Assembly: GCF_030285625.1 (NCBI RefSeq)
Contig: NZ_CP127294.1
Coordinates: 382,001 to 446,000 of the forward strand
Source: Amycolatopsis sp. 2-15
GTDB taxonomy: Bacteria > Actinomycetota > Actinomycetes > Mycobacteriales > Pseudonocardiaceae
Length of the DNA: 64,000 nucleotides
Direction: 5' to 3'
Shown: positions 53,757 through 61,955 of the stretch, in pieces
Layout of the letters: every line of letters begins with the position of its first letter
How positions within the stretch are numbered: position 1 is the first letter of the stretch
The notes under the pieces: model-generated
The model's database searches: none
What the model was told of the DNA's origin: nothing
The model's input: only the letters and a program-made list of their open reading frames with translations
Translations under genes and position numbers: made by a program

Positions 53757-54938
53757 TCAGTAGGTGGGCAGGCTCGGGTCGATCTGCTTGGCCCAGGACA
53801 GGATGCCGCCACCGAGGTGCGTGGCGTCCTTGAACCCGGCCGCGTGCAGCGCGGCCAGCGCCTCCGCCGAACGCGCACCCGACTTGCAGTGCAGCACGAT
53901 CGGCTTGTCCTGCGGCAGCTCGGCCAGCGCCTCGCCCGAGAGGATGCGGTCCTTCGGGATCAGCGTGGCGCCCTTGATGTTCACGATCTCGTATTCGCCG
54001 GGCTCGCGGACGTCGATGAGGGCGAAGTCTTCGCCGTTGTCGAACTTGGCCTTGAGCTCCGCCGGCGTGATCGTGCTGCCCGACGCGGCCTGCGCGGCCT
54101 CGTCGGACACGACACCGCAGAAGGCTTCGTAGTCGATCAGCTCGGTGATCTTCGGGGTCTCCGGGTCCTTGCGGATCTTGACCTCGCGATACTTCATCTC
54201 CAGCGCGTCGTAGCTGATGAGCCGCCCGAGCAGGGGCTCACCGATGCCGGTGATGAGCTTGATCGCCTCGGTCACCATGATCGAGCCGATGGACGCGCAC
54301 AGCACGCCCAGCACGCCACCCTCGGCGCAGGAGGGGACCATGCCGGGAGGCGGCGGCTCCGGGTAGAGGTCGCGGTAGTTCAGGCCCTTGCCGTTGGGCG
54401 CGTCTTCCCAGAAGACGCTGACCTGGCCCTCGAAACGGAAGATCGAGCCCCACACGTACGGCTTGCCCAGCAGCACGGCGGCGTCGTTGACCAGGTAACG
54501 CGTGGCGAAGTTGTCGGTGCCGTCGAGGATCAGGTCGTAGTCGCGGAAGATCTCCAGCGCGTTCGACGACTCCAGCCGCTCGACGTGCAGGTGCACCTTG
54601 ACGAGCGGGTTGATCTCGGCGATCGACTCCTGCGCCGACGCGGCCTTGAGCTTGCCGACGTCGGACACGCCGTGGATGACCTGGCGCTGCAGGTTGGACT
54701 CGTCGACCACGTCGAAGTCGATGATGCCCAGCGTGCCGACGCCCGCGGCGGCGAGGTACAGCAGCGCGGGACTGCCGAGGCCGCCGGCACCGATGACCAG
54801 GACCTTCGCGTTCTTAAGCCGCTTCTGCCCGATCACCCCGACGTCCGGGATGATGAGGTGGCGGCTGTACCGGGCCACCTCTTCCTTCGTGAGCTCCGCA
54901 GCCGGCTCAACGAGCGGCGGCAGTGCCGTGTCTGACAT
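53757..54938 (-). CDS. moeZ: Adenylyltransferase/sulfurtransferase MoeZ
   Basis: Protein of 393 residues joining an E1-like MoeB/ThiF domain and a rhodanese domain. The adenylation domain has the nucleotide motif VLVIGAGGLGSPALLYLAAA, NLQRQVIHG and DGTDNFATRYLVND. The rhodanese part (ALIDVREPGEYEIVNIKGAT) ends with the active loop HCKSGARS. MoeZ adenylates and thiolates the C-termini of small sulphur carriers such as MoaD and CysO, feeding molybdopterin, which nitrate reductase needs, and cysteine synthesis. The ATG at 54938 is chosen because GGAGG lies five bases upstream; the ATG at 54950 has none. Equivalent to Rv3206c. Confidence 0.93.
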   Translation of the reverse strand: MSDTALPPLVEPAAELTKEEVARYSRHLIIPDVGVIGQKRLKNAKVLVIGAGGLGSPALLYLAAAGVGTLGIIDFDVVDESNLQRQVIHGVSDVGKLKAASAQESIAEINPLVKVHLHVERLESSNALEIFRDYDLILDGTDNFATRYLVNDAAVLLGKPYVWGSIFRFEGQVSVFWEDAPNGKGLNYRDLYPEPPPPGMVPSCAEGGVLGVLCASIGSIMVTEAIKLITGIGEPLLGRLISYDALEMKYREVKIRKDPETPKITELIDYEAFCGVVSDEAAQAASGSTITPAELKAKFDNGEDFALIDVREPGEYEIVNIKGATLIPKDRILSGEALAELPQDKPIVLHCKSGARSAEALAALHAAGFKDATHLGGGILSWAKQIDPSLPTY

Positions 54939-55106
54939 CGGGTCCTCCATACTCGCGTGGATCGCGTAGTCAATCCCAGTATCCACAACGCTCACAAGCA
55001 AGGTGGGCTTCCCGGCGTCCGGATCGTGGGACGAGGGTTGCTTTGTACCGCGGTCTTTGCAGGGCCGGTTCTGTCGACCCGGTCTCTGTAAAACGCGCAG
55101 CGGTCG

Positions 55107-56348
55107 TTACGCGGGCGGCGTGGGGTTCGGCCAGGCGTTGGGCACGCACACGTGGTGGTCGGACGCGACTTTGCCCTTGTCGCCGCCGGGGATGTTGTTG
55201 AGCATCGCCACGTAGTCGTCGGCCACGCCGAACGACTGCTGCATCATCACGGGCGCGGGCTGGCCGTTGCCGGGGCAGCCGACGTGGTTGTTGCCGAGCG
55301 CGTGGCCCACCTCGTGGTTGATGGCGTATTGCCGGTAGCCCGTCATGTCCGCGCCGTAGACCTTCGCGCCGCGCACCCAGCGGGCGAGGTTGATGAGCAC
55401 ACGGTCCAGGCTGCGGCGGTAGCAGGAGGCCTCGAACTTGATCTGGAACCCGCACGCGTCGGCGCGGTGCGTGGTGTTCGGCGTGGTGAGGCTCACGTGG
55501 AAGCTCGGGTCCGGGAAGCTCGAGTCCACGCGCTGCAGCCGGATCTTGCCGTTCCACGTCCAGCTGCGCGAGTCGGACAGGATGCCCTGCACGGCCGTGG
55601 CGAAGCTGTCGTCGCCGGCGTAGCTCGAGGGATCGATGCCGTCTTCGACGTCGACCGTGTAGGTGTAGAGCTTGCCGCTCTTGCCGACGACCGGGCCGGA
55701 GCCCGGCACCACGTGCCAGGTGCCCTTGCCGCTCTCGGTGTAGTTGCCGCCGGTCGGCAGCTCGGCCGTCGGCACGTTCACGTCCACCGGTTTGGCGGGG
55801 TTCTCCGGGATGGCCTGGCCGCCGTCGATGGCGCCGTCCGCCGCGTTGCCCCCCGCCGTCTCACCGCTGCTCGCGGTCGTCGACGAACCGGGCTCGGCCG
55901 GGCTGGTGGCCGTGTTCACCACGACGAGCGCGGTGATGACGACCAGTATCGGCAGCGCGTACACGCGCCAGCCGTAGGTCTTCACGAACCCGCCGACGCC
56001 GCGCTTCTTCGCGGCCGGCCTGCGGGCGGCGGGCTTCTCCTCGTCACCCTTCGGCTGCCACGACGCCTTCAGCGGCTCCGCGCTGGTGCGCCGGGAGCCG
56101 GGGCGGTAGCGGTCCTCGCCCACGCGCTGGGCGGGCGGCTTCGACGGCCGGAACTGGCCGACGCGCGGCGAGCCCGTGTCCGTGAGCGGTGAGTTGCGGG
56201 AGCTCCTCGAGCCGGATGACGAACTGGCTGACGAACTGCTCGACGAGCTCGTTGACGAATTCTTTGACGAGGCCGACGTCGCACGCCTGGCTGAACCGGC
56301 GTACGAGGCTCGCCGGTCGTCTCCTCGTGCGTCCTTCGGCCGGTCCAC
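55107..56348 (-). CDS. DUF3152 zinc-protease-like membrane protein with Ser-rich repeat N-terminus
   Basis: Protein of about 413 residues. A low-complexity Ser-rich cytosolic segment, encoded by 12-bp repeats, and a Lys/Arg/Pro stretch precede one transmembrane helix (YALPILVVITALVVVNTATS), a Ser/Gly/Thr linker and the extracellular DUF3152 domain. That domain contains INHEVGHALGNNHVGC, a metzincin-like HExxH...H zinc motif, and paired Cys (ADACGFQ, EASCYRR, NHVGCPG, HHVCVPN). Peptidase activity is inferred from the motif only. Start is uncertain: GTG 56348 is used because coding character begins there. Position equals Rv3207c. Confidence 0.8.
   Translation of the reverse strand: MDRPKDARGDDRRASYAGSARRATSASSKNSSTSSSSSSSASSSSGSRSSRNSPLTDTGSPRVGQFRPSKPPAQRVGEDRYRPGSRRTSAEPLKASWQPKGDEEKPAARRPAAKKRGVGGFVKTYGWRVYALPILVVITALVVVNTATSPAEPGSSTTASSGETAGGNAADGAIDGGQAIPENPAKPVDVNVPTAELPTGGNYTESGKGTWHVVPGSGPVVGKSGKLYTYTVDVEDGIDPSSYAGDDSFATAVQGILSDSRSWTWNGKIRLQRVDSSFPDPSFHVSLTTPNTTHRADACGFQIKFEASCYRRSLDRVLINLARWVRGAKVYGADMTGYRQYAINHEVGHALGNNHVGCPGNGQPAPVMMQQSFGVADDYVAMLNNIPGGDKGKVASDHHVCVPNAWPNPTPPA
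56215..56274. repeat. Five 12-bp tandem units in the DUF3152 N-terminal region
   Basis: Units GATGACGAACTG, GCTGACGAACTG, CTCGACGAGCTC, GTTGACGAATTC and TTTGACGAGGCC follow each other without gaps. In the gene's own frame they give runs of Ser; in other frames they give acidic or amphipathic heptad-like peptides. Confidence 0.8.
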
Positions 56349-56428
56349 CGCCCCAGGGTGCCATATCCGAACCGTGATGCTCTCGGCGACTGGCTGATGA
56401 CCGAGAGATGATCTGTCACTCGTTCGGA

Positions 56429-57430
56429 CTACCAGGTGCCCTTCTCCGCGGCCTCCCACAACCCCAGAACGGCCCGCGCTACGACATTCGGTCGTTCCAT
56501 CTGAGCCACGTGCCCGGTTCGGGGAAGAACCAGCAGCCGGGCGTGTCGAAGCAGCCGCGCGGTGCGCGGGGCGCGTCGCACCGAGATCACCCGGTCGTGC
56601 AGGCCCCAGACGACGAGTGTGGGGATGCTCACCCGCGTCGCGACGGACCACAGCGACGCCTCGCCGACCGCGGTCCACCGCCGGAAGATGCCGAACGTGC
56701 TGCGCGCCATCGCGGGCGCGGCCCAGGCCAGCGCGGCGCGGGCCCCGTGCTCCTCGGTCAGCTCGTCGAGCCGCCGCTCGGGGAACTTCGCCAGGTCGTA
56801 GAAGCACAGCTTGATGACCTGCGCCGCGCGTTCGCGAGCCGTCATCGAGGCCAGCCGGCGGCGCACGCGCGCGCCGACCACCGGCAGGTACGCCAGCGCC
56901 ATCATCGGGTCCGACAGCCGCCGCGGGTCCGGGCGGCGGTCGGGCATCGCCGGCGAGATCAACGTGAGCGTGCGGACCAGCTCGGGGCGCGCGGCCGCCA
57001 CGAGCAGCACGATCGCGCCGCCCATCGAGTTGCCGACCAGGTGCACCGGGCCCGCGTCGAGGCCCTCGAGGTAGCGCGCGACGACCTCGGCGTGCTCGTC
57101 GAGGCTGAAGTCGAAGCCGGGCGCGGGCTCCGAAAAGCCGAAGCCCGGCAGGTCGATCGCGCGGCCGCTCGCGGTAGGCGCGAGCAGGGCGGCGAGGTCG
57201 GTCCAGTTGCTGGACGACCCGCCAAGCCCGTGGACGTAGACGGCGACGGTACCGTCGGGTCCAGGGGTGCGGCGTACGTTCAGCGAAACTCCGCCCACGT
57301 CCTCGACAACACCGGGCCAGGGCGGCAGCACCGGCTCGAGCGCGGGCAACGGCGCCGTGGAGAGCGGCACGTGGGTCACGGCCGGACGCACCGCCGTCGC
57401 GGTCGCCGGGCGCGTCGTGGATGTGGTCAC
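56429..57430 (-). CDS. Alpha/beta hydrolase
   Basis: Hydrolase of about 333 residues. HGLGGSSSNWTDLAALLAPT holds the oxyanion loop, GNSMGGAIVLLVA the nucleophile Ser, VVWGLHDRVI the acid Asp and PRTGHVAQMERP the catalytic His, so the triad is complete. It looks like an esterase or C-C hydrolase of the BphD/MhpC sort; substrate unknown. Two adjacent GTG codons (57430, 57433) compete as start; the first 40 residues are Thr/Pro-rich and not conserved. It is divergent from the TetR gene at 57539, an arrangement also seen for hydrolase genes near Rv3208 orthologues. Confidence 0.87.
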   Translation of the reverse strand: MTTSTTRPATATAVRPAVTHVPLSTAPLPALEPVLPPWPGVVEDVGGVSLNVRRTPGPDGTVAVYVHGLGGSSSNWTDLAALLAPTASGRAIDLPGFGFSEPAPGFDFSLDEHAEVVARYLEGLDAGPVHLVGNSMGGAIVLLVAAARPELVRTLTLISPAMPDRRPDPRRLSDPMMALAYLPVVGARVRRRLASMTARERAAQVIKLCFYDLAKFPERRLDELTEEHGARAALAWAAPAMARSTFGIFRRWTAVGEASLWSVATRVSIPTLVVWGLHDRVISVRRAPRTARLLRHARLLVLPRTGHVAQMERPNVVARAVLGLWEAAEKGTW

Positions 57431-57538
57431 CACCCCAGGATGCCCGACACTTGGCGTTTCGGGCGTACCCGCGAGTAATCTCAAACCCGCTTCACGCGGT
57501 GGTGCTACTGCCCGGCGAAGCCGTGGACGGGAGGAAGA

Positions 57539-58165
57539 ATGACGGAAATGGCGCGACTGCAGCAACGAGGCGTTCGGCTGCCAAGGACCGAACGCCGCGC
57601 CCAGCTGCTGACGGCCGCGCAACGCGTCTTCGCCGAAAACGGCTACCACGCCGCGGCCATGGACGAGATCGCCGAGGAGGCGGGTGTCAGCAAGCCCGTG
57701 CTGTACCAGCACTTCCCCGGCAAGCTCGACCTGTACATCGCGCTGCTCGAAAGCCACGTCGACGACCTGGTGAGCCGTGTGAAGGGGGCGCTCGACTCGA
57801 CGACCGACAACCGCCAGCGCGTGCCGGCCACGGTCGGTGCCTTCTTCGACTTCGTGAGTGAGGACGCCGGCGCGTTCCGGATGGTCTTCGAAAGCGATCT
57901 GCGCGGCGAGCCGGCCGTACAGGAGGCGGTGGACCGCGCGACTTCGGCGAGTGTCGAGGCCATCACCGAGACCATCACCGCCGACGCCGGCCTCGACGAC
58001 CACAAGGCCCGGCTGCTGGCCGTCGGCCTCGTGGGCATGTCGCAGGTCTCGGCACGCTACTGGCTGCAGCACAACCAGGCGATGTCCCAGGAGGAAGCCG
58101 TGGCGCTCACGGCCAACCTCGCGTGGCGCGGCATCGGCGGTGGCTTCCCGCTCAAGGACGGCTGA
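57539..58165 (+). CDS. TetR-family regulator (Rv3208-like)
   Basis: Regulator of 208 residues. The helix-turn-helix is well conserved: RAQLLTAAQRVFAENGYHAA, MDEIAEEAGVSKPVLYQHFP and GKLDLYIALLESHVDDLV. The ligand domain includes FFDFVSEDAGAFRMVFESDL and GMSQVSARYWL. In position and sequence style it corresponds to mycobacterial Rv3208. ATG at 57539; a second in-frame ATG lies three codons later. It may regulate the divergent alpha/beta hydrolase and the small hydrolase 5 bases downstream. Confidence 0.9.
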   Translation: MTEMARLQQRGVRLPRTERRAQLLTAAQRVFAENGYHAAAMDEIAEEAGVSKPVLYQHFPGKLDLYIALLESHVDDLVSRVKGALDSTTDNRQRVPATVGAFFDFVSEDAGAFRMVFESDLRGEPAVQEAVDRATSASVEAITETITADAGLDDHKARLLAVGLVGMSQVSARYWLQHNQAMSQEEAVALTANLAWRGIGGGFPLKDG

Positions 58166-58170
58166 CGCAC

Positions 58171-58854
58171 TTGGCGCCACTTGTGGTGGCCGTCCCGGGC
58201 ACGCTTTGCAGCCCGGCGGTCTTCGGTCCACTCGCACGGGCGTGGCCGGGTGTCGTGCACGCCGTGGACTGGATGTCGGTGCCCGGGCCGTGGCGGATCG
58301 AGGACGTGGCCGAGCGGATCGCTTCGCGGATCGACCGGCCGGTGCTGCTCGTGGGGCACTCGACGGGCGGCTGCATCGCGTTGCAGCTCACGGCGAAGCA
58401 CCCCGAGCTGGTGGCCGGGCTGCTGCTCGCCAACACCGGCGCGCACATGCGGGGCCACGGCGACGTCGACGGGATCCTCCGGACGATTTCGCAGGCTTGG
58501 GGGCCGCAGCTGCACGCGGCGGTGCTGGACCGGTCGTTCGCTTCACCATTGCCGACGCAGTTGCGGGACGACCTGCTCGCGTATGCCGAACAAGTGCCGC
58601 AGGAGGCCGCGTTGGAGGTGCTGACCAGCCAGCGCGATCTCGATCTGACGCCGGAGCTCGCGACGATCCGGTGCCCGGTGCGGGTGCTGCACGGCGTCCA
58701 CGACCGGGCCCGGTCGGTGGCGGACGCGCAGTACCTGGCAGAGCACCTGCCCACCGCGGAACTGACCACAGTGGACACCGGGCACACCCCCGTCTTCGAG
58801 GATGTGCCCGCGACGGTTCAGGCGTTGAAGTCCCTTATGGGGCAAGGGGCCTAG
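58171..58854 (+). CDS. Small alpha/beta hydrolase
   Basis: Hydrolase of 227 residues. VVAVPGTLCSPAVFGPLARA is the first strand, VGHSTGGCIALQL holds the nucleophile Ser, HGVHDRARSV the acid, and DTGHTPVFEDVP the catalytic His. The cap is short. Substrate unknown. The TTG at 58171 is used because AAGGACGG lies upstream and it begins 5 bases after the TetR stop; GTG at 58183 is an alternative. Its 3' end overlaps the convergent hydrolase at 58835 by 20 bases. Confidence 0.82.
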   Translation: MAPLVVAVPGTLCSPAVFGPLARAWPGVVHAVDWMSVPGPWRIEDVAERIASRIDRPVLLVGHSTGGCIALQLTAKHPELVAGLLLANTGAHMRGHGDVDGILRTISQAWGPQLHAAVLDRSFASPLPTQLRDDLLAYAEQVPQEAALEVLTSQRDLDLTPELATIRCPVRVLHGVHDRARSVADAQYLAEHLPTAELTTVDTGHTPVFEDVPATVQALKSLMGQGA

Positions 58855-59758
58855 CGGACACGGCGGTCAGCAGGGCCTTGACGCGCGTGGCGACTTCGGC
58901 CGCACGCTCCTGCGGCAGCATGTGGCCGGCGCCCGGGTAGCGGACGAACTCGGCGTCGGGCAGCTCGTCGGCGATCACCTTCGCGTGCGGCAGCGGGCAC
59001 AGCCGGTCCTTCTCCCCCGCCAGCACCACCGCGGGCACGGTCCGCAGCGCGCGCAACGCCACCCGGCAGTCGTGCACGGAGATCGCGTCCTGGAACTCGC
59101 CCAGGCTCGCCGGATGCGCGCACAGCAGCTGGTCGACGACACTGTTCACGTCGCCGCGCTTCGGCTTGTCGCCGAACACCAGGAACCGCGCACCGGACCG
59201 CACCATCGCCGGGCTCAACGGCAGCCGGTCGCCCTTGCGGTGCGCCAGCGTCTTGGCCAGCCGCCGCTCGAACCTGGCCGACATCGACCCGGCCAGCCCC
59301 GGCAGCCCCAGCGTGATGCGGTCCATCTGGCCCGACGACGTGGCCACGAACGCCACGCCGGCCACACGGGCCTTCACCAGCTCCGGATGACGTTGGGCGA
59401 GCGCCATGATCGTCATGCCGCCCATCGAATGGCCCGCGAGCACGAGCGGTCCGTTCGGTACGCGTTCGGCGATCAGCTCGGCGAGGTCGTCCGCGAGCCG
59501 GGGGATCGTCGCCGCCCCCCGTCGAGCCGGCGACGACCCCCCGTGGCCGCGCAGGTCATAGCGCACCACCCGCGTGGCAGGTCCGAGGTGCCCGACGACG
59601 CCGTCCCACGTGCGGTGGTCCTGCGTCCAGCCGTGCACCAGCACGAGCGTGACCGGTGCCTCGGCGGGACCGGACGTCTCGACGTGCAGCGCGGCTCCGT
59701 CACCGGTCACGAACCGGTGCTCCCGCGAAGGGTTGCGAAGCCGTTCAAGCGTGGTCAC
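58835..59758 (-). CDS. Alpha/beta hydrolase coupled to the AurF-like oxygenase
   Basis: Hydrolase of 307 residues. LVLVHGWTQDHRTWDGVVGH is the oxyanion region, VLAGHSMGGMTIMALAQ contains the nucleophile Ser, LAGEKDRLCPL the acid Asp and YPGAGHMLPQE the catalytic His. The larger cap (GLAGSMSARFERRLAKTLAH) resembles mycobacterial lipases/esterases. GTG at 59758 overlaps the stop of the diiron oxygenase (GTGA, 59755-59758), so the two are made together and may act in one pathway, such as release and modification of an acyl product. Confidence 0.87.
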   Translation of the reverse strand: MTTLERLRNPSREHRFVTGDGAALHVETSGPAEAPVTLVLVHGWTQDHRTWDGVVGHLGPATRVVRYDLRGHGGSSPARRGAATIPRLADDLAELIAERVPNGPLVLAGHSMGGMTIMALAQRHPELVKARVAGVAFVATSSGQMDRITLGLPGLAGSMSARFERRLAKTLAHRKGDRLPLSPAMVRSGARFLVFGDKPKRGDVNSVVDQLLCAHPASLGEFQDAISVHDCRVALRALRTVPAVVLAGEKDRLCPLPHAKVIADELPDAEFVRYPGAGHMLPQERAAEVATRVKALLTAVSARPLAP

Positions 59759-60663
59759 TTGCCCTCCGGCAGCAGGAAGGACTTCTTCCAGAAGTAGCGC
59801 CCCGGCAAGCCGACCAGGCCCGATTCCTGCAGGAACGGCATGATCTTCTCGCCGGCCCACGCGATCGTCCCGCGCCAGTGCGGGTTGTTCAGCGCCGCTT
59901 CGACGCCGTCGCGTGGGCGGATGCCGACGGCCTTGTAGACGTTGGGGTTGATGAACGCGCGCGTGACGAAGTACGAGATCAACGCGATGATGAACTGCTG
60001 GTAGGCGATCTCGTGCTTGCCCAGCTTCGCCATCCCGCGCGTGACCTCTTCGCGCGCGAAGGTCACGTGGCGCGCTTCTTCGAGCACGTGGATGCGGTTG
60101 ACCATGCGCACCAGCGGCTGCACGTTCTCGTCCACCATCTGCTCGCGCTGCAGGCGGTCGAGCACCTCTTCGGCCACGAGGATCGCGCCGTAGCGGGCGG
60201 GGCCGTAGGAGATCGTGGGCATGAGCTTCGCGAACTGGCGCAGCGCCGGCACCGGGCCGTAGGCGGGGCAGCCGATGCGCGCGGCCATGCGGGCGAACAT
60301 CGTGGAGTGGCGGCACTCGTCGGCGATCTCGGTGAGGGCGAACTGCGCGTGGGAGCTCGTGGGGTCCTCGTCGTAGACCTCCTTGAGCAGCATCTGCATC
60401 AGCAGGATCTCGAACCACAGGCCGGTGGTGGCGACGCTCGCGACCTCGTGTTTGCCGAGCTCGATGCGCTGCTCGGGGGTGAGCTCGTCCCAGAGCTTCG
60501 TGCCGTAGAGCGACGAGCGCTCGGGGAGGATGAAGTTCTTGCCGTCGACGAGCGGTGCGTCCCAGTCGATGTCGACGTCGGGGTCGTAGAACTTGTTCGC
60601 CGAAGACTTCAGCAGCCGGTCGGCGGTCTTCTCCCGGTCGGTCTCCTTGAGCGTCCGCGTCAT
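59755..60663 (-). CDS. AurF-like diiron oxygenase
   Basis: Non-haem diiron protein of 302 residues related to AurF (p-aminobenzoate N-oxygenase). Ligand motifs in ferritin-like helices: HEVASVATTGLWFEILLMQM, EIADECRHSTMFARMAARIG (E-x6-H-type pair), ILVAEEVLDRLQRE and RIHVLEEARHVTFAREEV. AurF relatives oxidise aryl amines or alkyl chains; the substrate here is unknown. It is divergent from a TetR gene with a palindromic intergenic region, and translationally coupled to an alpha/beta hydrolase. Together with the DUF4873 gene this looks like a small lipid- or aromatic-modifying module. Confidence 0.85.
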   Translation of the reverse strand: MTRTLKETDREKTADRLLKSSANKFYDPDVDIDWDAPLVDGKNFILPERSSLYGTKLWDELTPEQRIELGKHEVASVATTGLWFEILLMQMLLKEVYDEDPTSSHAQFALTEIADECRHSTMFARMAARIGCPAYGPVPALRQFAKLMPTISYGPARYGAILVAEEVLDRLQREQMVDENVQPLVRMVNRIHVLEEARHVTFAREEVTRGMAKLGKHEIAYQQFIIALISYFVTRAFINPNVYKAVGIRPRDGVEAALNNPHWRGTIAWAGEKIMPFLQESGLVGLPGRYFWKKSFLLPEGK

Positions 60664-60677
60664 CGCGTGCCCTTTCT

Positions 60678-60723
60678 CTTATAACTGCATCTCTCATAAC
60701 TGTAACTTCAGGTAACAGTTACC
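60678..60723. promoter_or_regulatory. Divergent promoter and TetR-type operator region
   Basis: GGTAACAGTTACC (60711-60723) is a perfect 13-base palindrome centred on A, and TAACTGT (60697-60703) with ACAGTTA (60715-60721) forms an overlapping wider inverted repeat. For the oxygenase, TTACAG (complement of 60700-60705) and TATAAG (complement of 60678-60683) give a promoter with a 16-bp spacer that overlaps the repeats. Confidence 0.65.
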
Positions 60724-60732
60724 TCTGGTAGC

Positions 60733-61521
60733 ATGACCCGGGTGATCGAACGTGTCAAGCGCTCCAGTAAGCAGCCCGGCAAGCACCCGGCTTCGGGGGA
60801 GGCCGCGACCGGTGACGCCCGGCGGGACCGGTGGCGCAAGCACCGCATCGCGCGCCGGGCGGAGTTCGTGGAGGCCGCGCTGCGAGCGCTCGACAGCCAT
60901 GGTCCGGACCTGGGGATGGAGGATGTCGCGGCCGAGGCCGGCGTCACGAAACCCGTGCTGTACCGGCACTTCGAGGACAAGGCCGACCTGTACGTGGCCC
61001 TCGGGCAACGCGGCACGGAGATCCTCTTCGAGCGTCTGATCCCGGCGATCAACGCGGAGCTCGCGCCCGTGCCGCGCATCCGCATGGCGCTGGACGCGTT
61101 CTTCTCCGTGATCGAGGAGCACCCGAACCTCTACCGCCTCCTCGCCCGCGGCGGCCTGCACGAGAAGACGGTGAGCGACGCCGACGTCGTCGCGGAGGAC
61201 AAGGAAGTCATCGCCACCGCGCTGACCGCTCTGCTCGGCGACTACATGCGAATGTTCTCCATGGACTCCGGCGCGGCCGAACCGTGGGCGCACGGGATCG
61301 TCGGCATGGTCCAGAGCACCGGCGAGTGGTGGCTCGACCGCCGCTCCATGAGCCGCGACTCCGTGGTCGAGTACCTCACGCAGATCATCTGGGCGGCCAT
61401 CGACGGGCTCACCCGCCAGCACGGCGTGGTGATCGACCCGAACCTGCCGCTGGAGGAGAACAAGGTCGTCCAGCTCGGACGCGCCAAGACCGACGCCCCG
61501 GCGGACAGCGACGCGGGCTGA
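60733..61521 (+). CDS. TetR-family regulator of the diiron oxygenase module
   Basis: Regulator of 262 residues with an unusual basic N-terminal arm of about 40 residues (VIERVKRSSKQPGKHPASGE). The helix-turn-helix runs AEFVEAALRALDSHGPDLGM, EDVAAEAGVTKPVLYRHFED and KADLYVALGQRGTEILFERL. The ligand domain has GIVGMVQSTGEWWLDRRSMS. It is divergent from the AurF-like oxygenase and separated by the palindromic region at 60678-60723, which it probably binds. Long-chain acyl-CoA-type ligands are common for such mycobacterial TetR proteins, but this is a guess. It is followed 24 bases later by the DUF4873 gene. Confidence 0.9.
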   Translation: MTRVIERVKRSSKQPGKHPASGEAATGDARRDRWRKHRIARRAEFVEAALRALDSHGPDLGMEDVAAEAGVTKPVLYRHFEDKADLYVALGQRGTEILFERLIPAINAELAPVPRIRMALDAFFSVIEEHPNLYRLLARGGLHEKTVSDADVVAEDKEVIATALTALLGDYMRMFSMDSGAAEPWAHGIVGMVQSTGEWWLDRRSMSRDSVVEYLTQIIWAAIDGLTRQHGVVIDPNLPLEENKVVQLGRAKTDAPADSDAG

Positions 61522-61545
61522 GCTCGTTTCCTTGGGAGGCTTGTC

Positions 61546-61866
61546 ATGAACGACGAAGACGGTTACGCCGGCCCTGCCGGTCTCGTCGTCGACGGCGTGG
61601 AAGTGGCCGTGCAGATCGATCTGCGCGGCTATTTCCAGCCGATCGACGGGTACTACCACTGGTACGGACGGGTTTCCGCCTCCGCCGAGCTGACCACGGC
61701 GGTGGGCGGCCGGAAGAAGGCCTGCACGGTCGTGGTCGGGGACCGTTCGGCTGCCGGCGAGCTTTCGGATCCGGACCCGTGGGGGCGGTACCGGATCATG
61801 GGGACGTCCACTCCGCCGTTCTCCGTGCCGACGAGCTTGGAAGAAGTGGAAGCGGCGACTGCCTGA
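61546..61866 (+). CDS. DUF4873 domain protein
   Basis: Small protein of 106 residues. VDGVEVAVQIDLRGYFQPID, GYYHWYGRVSASAEL and WGRYRIMGTSTPPF match DUF4873, a beta-rich domain found alone or at the C-terminus of some flavin monooxygenases in actinobacteria. Function unknown. TGGGAGG lies eight bases before the ATG. It shares a transcript direction with the TetR gene and ends in front of a strong bidirectional terminator. Its association with an oxygenase suggests an accessory role in oxidation. Confidence 0.85.
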   Translation: MNDEDGYAGPAGLVVDGVEVAVQIDLRGYFQPIDGYYHWYGRVSASAELTTAVGGRKKACTVVVGDRSAAGELSDPDPWGRYRIMGTSTPPFSVPTSLEEVEAATA

Positions 61867-61912
61867 TCTGGCCGGTATTCGCCTGGCCAGGCCCGCATTC
61901 GCCTGATCTCGG

Positions 61913-61953
61913 CCAGTGGGAGGCCGCCCCGGTCCGGAGCGGCCTCCCACTGG
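61913..61953. terminator. Bidirectional terminator hairpin
   Basis: CCAGTGGGAGGCCGC (61913-61927) pairs perfectly with GCGGCCTCCCACTGG (61939-61953), a 15-bp stem with an 11-base loop. It sits between the convergent DUF4873 and flavin-reductase-fold genes, ending 2 bp from the latter's stop codon. Confidence 0.8.
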
Positions 61954-61955
61954 CG

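Noticed and set aside
56176..56397. Acidic plus-strand peptide as an antitoxin-like gene
   Set aside because: The acidic heptad pattern is a by-product of the 12-bp repeats; no partner gene and no good ribosome site.
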